Origin: Gammaproteobacteria bacterium
Lineage (GTDB): Bacteria > Pseudomonadota > Gammaproteobacteria > JABABF01
NCBI GenBank assembly: GCA_014238345.1
Contig: JABABF010000011.1
Span: 1 to 6,250 of the forward strand
Length of the DNA: 6,250 nucleotides
Direction: 5' to 3'
Shown: positions 1 through 6,250 of the stretch, one piece after another
Layout of the letters: each line of letters begins with the position of its first letter
Position numbering within the stretch: the stretch's first letter is position 1
Program-made: the position numbers and the translations under genes
The notes under the pieces: generated by a model
The model's database searches: none
The model's input: the letters and a program-made list of their open reading frames with translations, nothing else
What the model was told of the DNA's origin: nothing

Positions 1-2
1 AG

Positions 3-1181
3 GCCGAGGAGATCGTCGCCAAGGCGCAGCGGCGCAGCACGGGCGTGGCCACCAAAAGTCAGGCGGCCATGAGGTTGCTCGCCGACACCATGGATGAGAT
101 CGCCACGCACTACATCACCACACAGCGCTACTCGCCGGACGAGATCGCCGAGAGCTACCGCTATGTGGCTCAGTTACTTGGTGCCGCCTTCGAGTTATAC
201 GTTGATGGCGACCCGATGCATCCCTATTTTATCCGCACCACATCGCCAATACGTAAACTTCTCGGCGATAATCCCGACGGCATCTACTACCTCAGCCAGA
301 TCGATGGACGGTATGGCTACACCATCCGCGGGCGGCGCGCCGGGCGTGAATACCTGGGTGTCACCGTACACGGTGGTGCGGGACAGCGCGGGCAGTGGAA
401 TCTCCCGAGCACCGCACATATCAACCACCGGCAACTCCACTACCGCAACCGGCGCGGGGACTACGAGATTCATGTTGGGCCAGAGCCCGGTCATGCACGC
501 AACTGGCTCCAAACCGATGCCCAAACGCACTATGTAGTCTGCCGTTACTACTATGAAAACCATCTGTCCGCAGGCAATGACCCCAGCATCAACCCATTGC
601 CAACTATTGAACAAATCCACAAATTACCACCGCCAAAGCAGTTGTCAGACAGCGAATTAACGCAACGACTGCTGGCCGTAATCCAGTTCCTACGCTCCAG
701 CACCATCGATTTTAAAACCCACGAGCTGCCATTTGCCTCTACTGTCCCCAACCAAGTCGGCGCACCCTTTAATCTTGCCAGTATGGGGCAGAAAAATCAT
801 CGGGCAACTATTGACAATACCTACATCTCTGGTGCCTACCTACTGGAGCCAGGGCAAGTGTTGCTGATGGATGGGAAACTGCCCACCTGCTATTTTGCCA
901 ATGTCGTGCTTAGCAACCACTTCTTACAATCGGGAGATTTTCGCTACCGCTCTACTTCACTAAACCGCACTCAACTCCAACTCGGCGCAGATGGCAGTTA
1001 TCGAATCGCCATCTCAGCGCACAACCCAAATGCCGCCAACTGGCTGGATACCGCTGGCCGACGCTCTGGCCAGATTCATTGGCGCTTCATGCTGGCGGAG
1101 GGGGAGGTACCACGCCCGCGCCTGCGTGTGATATCTTTTGCCTCGGCTCGGGGATTGCCCTCCCCAGAGCGGCTCCGGTAA
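3..1181 (+). CDS. DUF1214 domain-containing protein, 5'-partial
   Basis: The reading frame is open to the left window edge, and all 14 codons before the GTG at 45 end in G or C, so the gene probably starts outside the window. The visible protein is about 392 residues. Its last third (GTG-45 numbering, about 260-355) has a DUF1214-like pattern: a CYFANVVL segment near 282, an SLNRTQ segment, then NWLD and WRFML. The N-terminal part has SPIRKLLGDNPDGIYY and TVHGG motifs, which recur in related proteins that I recall as DUF1214 family members. The reaction or ligand is not known for this family. No export signal is visible, but the true N-terminus is missing. The downstream gene encodes a full-length paralogue, so the two probably share a transcript. 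Family assignment is fairly sure; function is not assigned. Confidence 0.8.
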   Translation, partial: AEEIVAKAQRRSTGVATKSQAAMRLLADTMDEIATHYITTQRYSPDEIAESYRYVAQLLGAAFELYVDGDPMHPYFIRTTSPIRKLLGDNPDGIYYLSQIDGRYGYTIRGRRAGREYLGVTVHGGAGQRGQWNLPSTAHINHRQLHYRNRRGDYEIHVGPEPGHARNWLQTDAQTHYVVCRYYYENHLSAGNDPSINPLPTIEQIHKLPPPKQLSDSELTQRLLAVIQFLRSSTIDFKTHELPFASTVPNQVGAPFNLASMGQKNHRATIDNTYISGAYLLEPGQVLLMDGKLPTCYFANVVLSNHFLQSGDFRYRSTSLNRTQLQLGADGSYRIAISAHNPNAANWLDTAGRRSGQIHWRFMLAEGEVPRPRLRVISFASARGLPSPERLR

Positions 1182-1211
1182 CACTATTTCTGTATATCGA
1201 TAGCTGGCACA

Positions 1212-1221
1212 CCTAATTAGG
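1212..1221. repeat. 10-bp perfect palindrome over the ribosome-binding region
   Basis: CCTAATTAGG is a perfect inverted repeat in the short gap between the two DUF1214 genes. Its right end overlaps AGGA (1219-1222), the only Shine-Dalgarno-like sequence before the second gene. It could be an operator-like site or chance; no matching copy was noticed elsewhere in the window. Confidence 0.3.
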
Positions 1222-1234
1222 AATGGACAAAACA

Positions 1235-2617
1235 ATGTCTACTCAACGCGAGTTCGACCACCCGCCCACCGCCGGTGGCGCAGATGCGCCGCAGCTAGCT
1301 CGGCGCCAGTTCCTACGCCGAGCCGGGCTTGGAGCGGGTGCGCTGGCCGCACTGGGAGCCAGCGCACCCCATGGCGGCGCACAAAGCACGGTCGCCATGC
1401 AATTGCTAACGACTACCCTGCGCGAAATCTCAACTCACTACTTCAGCGGTGCCCCAGATGACATCGTCGAAGGACAGCGCTATCTGAGCCATTTACTAGG
1501 TGCCGCCTGCGAGTTCTATCTAGAGGGAGACGCATTGCGTCCCTATTTTGTGCGCATGGTCTCACCGGTGCGTAAGTTCCTCGGCGATAACCCCGATGCC
1601 ATATATCACTTTAGCTTGATCGATGGCCAACGCGACTACCGAATCCGTGGACAGCGCACGGGGCAGGAGTATATTGCCTACACCGTACATGGTAGCGACG
1701 CTGAAGACGGCGATTGGAATATCCCCGGCATCGCCCATATCAACCACCGCAAATTGCGCCCGAGCAATCGCTACGGAGAGTACGAATTATTTCTTGGCCC
1801 AACACCGAGGCCGGGACACAACTGGCTACGGACTGAGCCTCAGGCACGCTATATAGTGTGCCGTCATTACTATGAAAACCGTATATCCGCTGCAGCCGAC
1901 CCAGCAGTACAACCTATACTCAGCATAGAGCCGCTACCCGCACCAGCGGCTCAGGATGACCCATTGCCAGACGCAGAGATCGCCCGCCGCCTCTACGCAG
2001 TCATCAAATTCCTGCGCGCTAGCACCATTGACATGCAACGCTCAACACCAGATTGGTGGTCAAATATACCCAACACATTGGGGAAGATCGCGCATTTTGG
2101 CGCGAACCAAGATGATATCGGACTCGGTGCGCTTGACAATAGCTACACCGCTGGCTCCTATGTGCTGGCACCCGACCAAGTCCTGCTGATGACTGGACAC
2201 ATGCCCCCCTGCTATTTTGCCAATGTCGTGCTATGGAATCGCTTCTTGCAAACAGATGACTACCGCCACCAGCAGATTTCTCTAAACCGTACCCAAATGC
2301 GACTGGGTAAAGACAGTAGTTACCGCATCGCCATCGGCTCGCACAACCCAAGACCCACACACTGGGATTGGCTTGATACTGGCAATCGACCCTTTGGCAT
2401 TATCCAGTGGCGCTTCTTGCTGGCAGTGGGCGCAATAGAGACTCCGCAGCTACAATTGGCCACTGTTGCTGAGGTGGCCGGTGGCATGATTCCAACAGCG
2501 CGCACCCGACCGGCGGAAGCTCCAGTACAGGCACCAGTACAGGAAACTGACCCCACCGAGACAACGCCGACAAATAGTGTGAATCTCTCTACGCAGGAGC
2601 CAACAGTTAGGCCATAG
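1235..2617 (+). CDS. Tat-exported DUF1214 domain-containing protein
   Basis: A 460-residue protein of unknown function, paralogous over its whole length to the preceding gene. The N-terminus has a twin-arginine signal: ARRQFLRR with the arginine pair at 23-24, a hydrophobic stretch about 30-42, and a possible AxA cleavage site at 42-44. The folded protein is therefore probably exported by Tat to the periplasm. Shared motifs include SPVRKFLGDNPDAIYH, TVHG, INHRKL, CYFANVVLWNRFLQ (about 325) and WRFLL (about 391); the DUF1214-like domain covers roughly 300-397. Residues from about 412 form a Pro/Thr/Gln-rich, probably disordered tail. An ATG at 1223 is in frame, but AGGA abuts it directly. The ATG at 1235 has AGGA 12 bases upstream, so I prefer it, without certainty. 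The Tat signal is kept with either start. Confidence 0.85.
   Translation: MSTQREFDHPPTAGGADAPQLARRQFLRRAGLGAGALAALGASAPHGGAQSTVAMQLLTTTLREISTHYFSGAPDDIVEGQRYLSHLLGAACEFYLEGDALRPYFVRMVSPVRKFLGDNPDAIYHFSLIDGQRDYRIRGQRTGQEYIAYTVHGSDAEDGDWNIPGIAHINHRKLRPSNRYGEYELFLGPTPRPGHNWLRTEPQARYIVCRHYYENRISAAADPAVQPILSIEPLPAPAAQDDPLPDAEIARRLYAVIKFLRASTIDMQRSTPDWWSNIPNTLGKIAHFGANQDDIGLGALDNSYTAGSYVLAPDQVLLMTGHMPPCYFANVVLWNRFLQTDDYRHQQISLNRTQMRLGKDSSYRIAIGSHNPRPTHWDWLDTGNRPFGIIQWRFLLAVGAIETPQLQLATVAEVAGGMIPTARTRPAEAPVQAPVQETDPTETTPTNSVNLSTQEPTVRP
2522..2543 (+). repeat. Short direct repeat in the C-terminal tail
   Basis: CCAGTACAGG occurs at 2522-2531 and 2534-2543 with a 12-base period. It keeps frame and encodes APVQAPVQ in the low-complexity tail of the Tat-exported DUF1214 protein. 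It fits slippage-type growth of a disordered tail. Confidence 0.5.
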
Positions 2618-2635
2618 ATTGGGCTAGACGCAGTT

Positions 2636-2655
2636 AAAAAGCGGCGGTATCGCCG
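2636..2655 (-). terminator. Probable intrinsic terminator of the minus-strand operon
   Basis: Read on the minus strand, CGGCG (2655-2651), loop ATAC and CGCCG (2646-2642) form a 5-bp all-GC stem, followed by C and five T (2640-2636). It begins 5 bases past the stop codon of the oxidase-family gene, the expected position. The stem is short, so it may be weak. On the plus strand the hairpin has no T-run after it, so it is not a clear terminator for the DUF1214 genes that converge on this gap. Confidence 0.55.
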
Positions 2656-2660
2656 ACAAC

Positions 2661-3218
2661 TCAGGTCAAATTGTCCAGAGGCAGTATGCCAGTATCAGCG
2701 TCATCCACGCTGCGTTGGTTGTTATCTCGCCAATAATCTTGCAACCCCTCCTCGCCTTTTTTCTCAGCCCAACGCCGGAGCGCATCGCGCCCTCCTGCGT
2801 AGTCATAAAAAGGCACTGCCATACCACAGGAAGTGCTGAGCGAGTCAACACTGACATCAATCAGCTGACGCGCACCAGGCAGCGGCTCAAAATGGCTGAT
2901 CAATTGTGCCCATTCCCGATCGCGCGGGTGATACACGTGCGCCGTTCCATAGAGTCTCAGTATCAGCGGTGTACCATGAAAAGCACAGAACATCACAGTG
3001 ATGCGATTACATTGCAACAAATGCGCTGCCGTCTCGTTACCGCTACCCGTTAGGTTTAGCCATAGTACGCGCCGGTCATTTAGGATACGCAGTGTATCCA
3101 TACCTTTGGGAGATAGATTGACGCGACCATCAGCGGCAGCAGTGGCCACAAAAAAAACCTGTTGCTCGCGCATGAAATTAGCGAGGCGATCATTGATCTG
3201 CTGGTATTGTTTGGCCAT
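2661..3218 (-). CDS. Pyridoxamine 5'-phosphate oxidase family protein (FMN-binding split barrel)
   Basis: A 185-residue protein that resembles the PNPOx-like flavin-binding family in sequence and length. Visible motifs include FFVATAAADGRVNLSPKG (about 22-39), LTGSGNETAAHL (56-67), a following MFCAF strand and RLYG. Near the C-terminus come a TSCGMAVPFYDY segment and RWAEKKGEEGL. Members of this broad family bind FMN or F420 and carry out varied redox reactions. True PNPOx activity in vitamin B6 synthesis should not be assumed, and the substrate is unknown. The protein is probably cytoplasmic, as no signal or membrane segment is seen. The ATG at 3218 was chosen because family resemblance begins there; the frame is open to 3356, but that extension is unlike the family. 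No clear Shine-Dalgarno precedes it. The upstream broken frame ends 16 bases before this start, and a probable terminator follows the stop, so this looks like the last gene of its operon. Confidence 0.85.
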   Translation of the reverse strand: MAKQYQQINDRLANFMREQQVFFVATAAADGRVNLSPKGMDTLRILNDRRVLWLNLTGSGNETAAHLLQCNRITVMFCAFHGTPLILRLYGTAHVYHPRDREWAQLISHFEPLPGARQLIDVSVDSLSTSCGMAVPFYDYAGGRDALRRWAEKKGEEGLQDYWRDNNQRSVDDADTGILPLDNLT

Positions 3219-3234
3219 CGGTGGAGTCAGAAAA

Positions 3235-3834
3235 TCAGGCAACGGGGCTATGATGCCATATATGGCCATCGGCAACCAATGACACCGTGCCGTAACGGGG
3301 CGGCAATGACGGGGAGCGGGCAAGTGCCAACACACCGAGGCAAGCCGGAGTAACACGCTCCAAAGTGGCTGCCAACAAAAAGAATCGCTCGGCCAAACTC
3401 CCCGCCCCCCGCAACAGCGACAACACCCCGCTCGTGCCAGATTGGCGCTTGCTCAATGCGGCAACGCAACAGGCCACCATCGTCATGCGACACCAGCTGA
3501 TCCCCTAAGTAACCGCCAGCGATGAAGCGTTCTTCAACGCCATGGACAGCTAGATCATCCAACAAATAAACGGGCACCCGCCAACCGCCAACATAGATTT
3601 GGGAATATTGAGGAAAATATCTCAGTGCGAGGCGAGTGCTACACCCGATTCGCCGGTGCAAGCAATGGCGCGCTCTCGCGCAGGAAACGCCCCATCAATT
3701 CAGTCGCAGAACCACCCTTGCCGCAGAGCAGCGCCTTGCCCCAGGCCAAACTGGATAACGGCAGCCAGTAACTCTAATTGGCTGGGGTCGTGCGCACTCT
3801 GTGCACAACGCTCGCGAATATCCTGCTCCGCCAT
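3235..3834 (-). pseudogene. Broken ~200-codon gene with three same-direction frameshifts, family unassigned
   Basis: An ATG at 3834, 13 bases past the TraG-like stop, opens a frame of 44 codons ending at 3700 (MAEQDIRERCAQ...). The best coding signal then moves to the next frame (about 3740-3642: GKALLCGKGGSATELMGRFLRE). It moves again for about 3640-3440 (IYVGGWRVPVYLLDDLAVHG...) and again for about 3430-3235 (SLAERFFLLAATLERVTPA...). Every move is one base forward. Dropping one G from the G-runs at 3742-3739 and 3410-3405, plus one base near 3640-3670, would give a continuous protein of about 198 residues. The GKxLLCGxGGSA...ELxGRF piece resembles the start of SIS-fold phosphoheptose isomerases such as GmhA and DiaA, but the rest does not, so no family is claimed. 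It may be a real pseudogene or an intact gene with sequencing insertions. The longest single piece, 3661-3248, lacks a good start. Confidence 0.45.
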
Positions 3835-3847
3835 GCCCAAATACCTA

Positions 3848-5428
3848 TCACCTGTGGCTCGTAGCGATACGCTGACCTTTCCCTAGAGCCGCCGGACGCG
3901 TTCCCGTCCCGATGCCTGCGGTGGATAATCTCTGCGGCAATTCAACCCCACCGCTGATGCCATGGGCCAACTCAGCCCCAAAAGAGCTACCTGTGGCAGC
4001 CAAAAACCAAGTGAACAGCGGTGGGAATGCCACATAGAGAGAAAATAACACCGCCTGAAATACTAGTTGAAAGAAACTGGTGTCCAATAGCCCCGCAACG
4101 CTATCAGGCAAGATGGCGGCAGTGAGGGCGGTGTCAATCCAAAATACCAAGCGGAATAAGAAACTCCAAAAAACAACCGAAACAAAGGCGAAGCTCAGCG
4201 CGATCAGCACATCCAATTGGAACAAACCAGCGGCGAGCAACAGCGGTAGCGTAACCACTAATAACAGCAAGACCAGCGACTGAATAATCGGAGCCGTGTC
4301 GCGCACCAATTTCAAGGCCACCGCCAGCTCGGGTGCCGAGCGTGCCGCACCTAGACCTGCCCCGACACTCAGCGCGCCATCGGCGATGCGGGAAAACCAA
4401 CCTGTGCGCACCAAATCCCCTTTGAGCACCCCGCGCTGTAGCGACCTATCTGTGCGCAATACAGCGTGTAATAAAGCATCATCGCTGGCCTCGCTACGCC
4501 CCTTGGACAAGTAGTGCCATCGCGCCCGCAAACCGCTCCCAAAAGTCTCAAGCAATCGGGGACGCAAGCCCAAATCATTGTCAAGCCACCATTGGCGGCA
4601 CGATGGAAAGCCTCCGTCACCGCTAAACTCAGGTGCTGCAAAGGCCTCATCACGCTCAACATCATAAGGGAAAGATGGCACCGCCTGCGTGGCAAACAAT
4701 TGCCGGTAATAGCTTGGACTCTCCAAGAAAAAACTCGACCCAGCCCACGCCAAATCAGCTTCTAGATCAATGCCCTCAGAAGATGACTCTATGTCAGTCG
4801 ATTCACCGCTGACAAAACGGTGATAAGCCAAGCGCCAACAATCACGGTGAAAATTTAACAGTTCATCGCGCAGGCGCGGATCTTTTACGGCAGCGGCAGC
4901 GACATCTGCTGCCAGTGTGCGCAAATCTAGTCGACAAGGCAGGGCATTGATAGCCGCCGCTGTCAGTCCTCGACTCAGGTTGTTGAGTAGCCACCACCAC
5001 AGTGGCACCGAAACTGGCCGCCCTCCAAACTCTAGGAAGTCGTAGTCTGTCGACTCATCGGCGTGGCGCAGGATGGACTGACGACGCAGGTCGGCATTGC
5101 TCAATACGCAATCATTCTCAGCGAAGACAAAATCCTTAGGATGGACTGTCACACTGGGCACAGCACCGATAAATACCACGATAAAGGCCAAATAGAGGCG
5201 CAACTCGGACCATTGCAAGGCCACGATGCCTCGGGAGGCAGATGCCGTGCTGTCGGCAGCACGGCGTAGCCCCCCGACCAAAATGGCTACAAAAGACAGG
5301 TAGGCCAGACCCGTGTCGACCAGCAGCTGCCACAGCGTACCGTAAATGCGCCACGCCGCCGCCGCCATGACCAATTCAAGGAAACTTCCGACGCTATACA
5401 CGTAAGCCCAGTCAACGAGACTCAGCAT
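3848..5428 (-). CDS. TraG N-terminal domain ICE conjugation protein (mating-pair formation)
   Basis: A 526-residue membrane protein resembling the TraG N-terminal-domain proteins of proteobacterial ICEs, which act in the inner membrane in mating-pair formation or stabilisation. Hydrophobic segments lie at about 31-53, 76-93, 381-402, 408-432 and 452-478, with a large soluble region between the second and third. That region has VPLWWWLLNNLSRGLTAAAINALPC (142-165), HRDCW (194-198) and GFPSCRQWW (273-281). Cysteines at 107, 165, 197 and 277 sit where I recall family cysteines and may form disulfides. Length is typical of ICE versions (about 500), which lack the long C-terminal domain of F-plasmid TraG. 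The ATG at 5428 is preferred; an in-frame TTG at 5437 is the alternative. The start overlaps the upstream conjugation gene by 17 bases, suggesting coupled translation. The last 40 residues are poorly conserved in character and end just before the broken frame. Confidence 0.85.
   Translation of the reverse strand: MLSLVDWAYVYSVGSFLELVMAAAAWRIYGTLWQLLVDTGLAYLSFVAILVGGLRRAADSTASASRGIVALQWSELRLYLAFIVVFIGAVPSVTVHPKDFVFAENDCVLSNADLRRQSILRHADESTDYDFLEFGGRPVSVPLWWWLLNNLSRGLTAAAINALPCRLDLRTLAADVAAAAVKDPRLRDELLNFHRDCWRLAYHRFVSGESTDIESSSEGIDLEADLAWAGSSFFLESPSYYRQLFATQAVPSFPYDVERDEAFAAPEFSGDGGFPSCRQWWLDNDLGLRPRLLETFGSGLRARWHYLSKGRSEASDDALLHAVLRTDRSLQRGVLKGDLVRTGWFSRIADGALSVGAGLGAARSAPELAVALKLVRDTAPIIQSLVLLLLVVTLPLLLAAGLFQLDVLIALSFAFVSVVFWSFLFRLVFWIDTALTAAILPDSVAGLLDTSFFQLVFQAVLFSLYVAFPPLFTWFLAATGSSFGAELAHGISGGVELPQRLSTAGIGTGTRPAALGKGQRIATSHR
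5244..5265. repeat. Perfect 9-bp inverted repeat with 4-base loop inside the TraG-like gene
   Basis: GCCGTGCTG (5244-5252), loop TCGG, CAGCACGGC (5257-5265). This can form a strong hairpin on either strand. It lies about 165 bases into the coding sequence, just after the first membrane segment, with no T-run on either side, so it does not look like an intrinsic terminator. It may be chance structure or affect translation of the membrane protein. Confidence 0.5.
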
Positions 5429-6248
5429 GCGGATCAATGCGATCCAATCTCGGCAGAGGTGCGGGGGGAAGCACCCCCGACAATAACTCGGTATCGCGCC
5501 GACCGGAGCGCTCCAAAATAGCCAGAGCGGTGCCCGCTAGCGCCTCGCGCCGCACCCGCTGCTCAAACAGGATATTGTTGATCTCCTCTTCGATCTGAGC
5601 TAATAAACGCTCAGCAGCTCGTTGCGCCTCTGAGTTCGATGCCACATTGGGCTCTTGGCGACCGAGCCGTAATAATTGACGCAATGTCAGCGCCTTTTCC
5701 AAGGCACGAGCAAGTGCAATCTCAGCGGCGAGACGACCGCTGAGAATAGCGCGGTTGGCTCCCGTCTCGGTACGCAGTCCATAGATTAGCTGTGCGCTCA
5801 GCACAAGCCCCATGCCCGGCACCGCCAAGGCTGACAAAGCCTCTGCCTGAGGCCGCCGATCATCGCTCAGCAGCGGAGTCAATTGCGCTAACGCCCGCTC
5901 AGTCTCGGCACGGATCTCCGCTTGCAGGCCATGCCCCACCCGTGTCGCCAACGCTTCACAATCCGAGCACAGGCGCAGTTCAGTCTCTCCCAATACCGCA
6001 GTAGCCCAAGCGGCCGCCTCCTCTGGAGCCTCCCAGACCATGGTCGGCAAAGCCGAACTTCTAGGCGCCAGATGATCGCTGTTGAGTAACAGCTGGTGAC
6101 CTGCTCGCACCAAATCGGCGGTCAACGCAATTGGTGGTTGCGAGCGCCCCCCGGCCATTGCCCCTCCCACCCACTGCAAGCCACCCGCACCATCGCCCTC
6201 CTCCACAACACGGGCAGCACCACCAGCGTCCACACCGCGCTGTGCCGC
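5412..6248 (-). CDS. ICE conjugation protein, PFL_4711 family (TIGR03755-like), 5'-partial
   Basis: The C-terminal 278 residues of a protein whose start lies past the right window edge. The frame stays open to the edge, and homology-like features begin right there. The visible part starts with GGLQWVGGAMAGGRSQPPIALTADLVRAGHQLLL, resembling the family's W-x-x-G...GG...aGYN region. Next come paired cysteines (LCSDC), then VPGMGLVLSAQLIYGL. The C-terminal helical region has RLAAEIALARALEKALTLRQLLRLGRQEPNVASN and EEEINNILFEQRVRREAL. This C-terminal pattern is how I recognise the ICE family recalled as PFL_4711/TIGR03755, a conserved component of the conjugative type IV secretion cluster of unknown exact role, usually exported. 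Its place directly upstream of, and overlapping, the TraG-like gene matches the usual ICE gene order. GTG at 6233 is an internal codon, not the start. Confidence 0.8.
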   Translation of the reverse strand, partial: AAQRGVDAGGAARVVEEGDGAGGLQWVGGAMAGGRSQPPIALTADLVRAGHQLLLNSDHLAPRSSALPTMVWEAPEEAAAWATAVLGETELRLCSDCEALATRVGHGLQAEIRAETERALAQLTPLLSDDRRPQAEALSALAVPGMGLVLSAQLIYGLRTETGANRAILSGRLAAEIALARALEKALTLRQLLRLGRQEPNVASNSEAQRAAERLLAQIEEEINNILFEQRVRREALAGTALAILERSGRRDTELLSGVLPPAPLPRLDRIDPHAESR

Positions 6249-6250
6249 AT

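Noticed and set aside
45..47. GTG at 45 as the start of the first DUF1214 gene
   Set aside because: The frame is open to the window edge, codons before it are all G/C-ending, and there is no Shine-Dalgarno sequence.
2642..2655. The intergenic hairpin as a bidirectional terminator
   Set aside because: Only the minus strand has a T-run after the stem; the plus-strand side is followed by ACAAC.
2715..3053. Plus-strand 112-codon frame
   Set aside because: It lies fully antisense to the clearly recognisable oxidase-family gene.
3219..3356. N-terminal extension of the oxidase-family gene to 3356
   Set aside because: The extra 46 residues are Cys/His/Pro-rich, unlike the family, and overlap the end of the broken upstream frame.
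3248..3661. A separate 137-codon hypothetical gene on the minus strand
   Set aside because: It has only a TTG start without a ribosome-binding site. Its first half looks coding but its last ~50 codons lose charged residues while the neighbouring frame becomes protein-like, so it is better read as the middle part of the broken gene.
3599..3886. Plus-strand 95-codon frame antisense to the broken gene
   Set aside because: It is Ser/Ala/Arg/Pro-rich with no motif, and it runs antisense across the end of the TraG-like gene; it looks like a shadow frame.
5429..5437. TTG at 5437 as the start of the TraG-like gene
   Set aside because: The ATG at 5428 is three codons downstream and a stronger start; neither has a clear ribosome-binding site, so this is a preference only.

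Overview
The window looks like chromosomal or integrated-element DNA from a proteobacterium, most likely a gammaproteobacterium. That rests on the moderate-to-high GC content with G/C-rich third codon positions, the twin-arginine export signal on one protein, and conjugation genes of the type found in proteobacterial integrative and conjugative elements (ICEs). No tRNA, rRNA, CRISPR array, insertion sequence or attachment site could be recognised.

Left part (1-2617, plus strand): two adjacent genes for related proteins with a C-terminal DUF1214-type domain. The first is cut by the left window edge. The second carries a Tat signal peptide and a Pro/Gln/Thr-rich tail. They are separated by only 41-53 bases, are similar along their whole length, and look like a tandem duplication transcribed together. 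Their biochemical function is unknown.

Right part (6250-2661, minus strand): four tightly packed genes read right to left. The first is the C-terminal half of an ICE conjugation protein of the PFL_4711 type (TIGR03755-like), cut by the right edge. It overlaps a TraG N-terminal-domain mating-pair membrane protein. Thirteen bases further on lies a broken ~200-codon frame (3834-3235) that can be read through only by changing frame three times, always in the same direction. Sixteen bases after that comes an FMN-binding pyridoxamine-5'-phosphate-oxidase-family protein, followed at once by a hairpin plus T-run that fits an intrinsic terminator. The spacing suggests one transcription unit forming the distal end of a conjugation (type IV secretion) operon.

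The two transcription units converge on a 43-base gap holding the terminator. The ICE-type assignments and the oxidase family are recognised from remembered family motifs and were not checked by a search. The clearest oddities are the serially frameshifted frame and the attachment of an oxidase-family gene to the end of a transfer operon. I did not find a convincing wholly new system.
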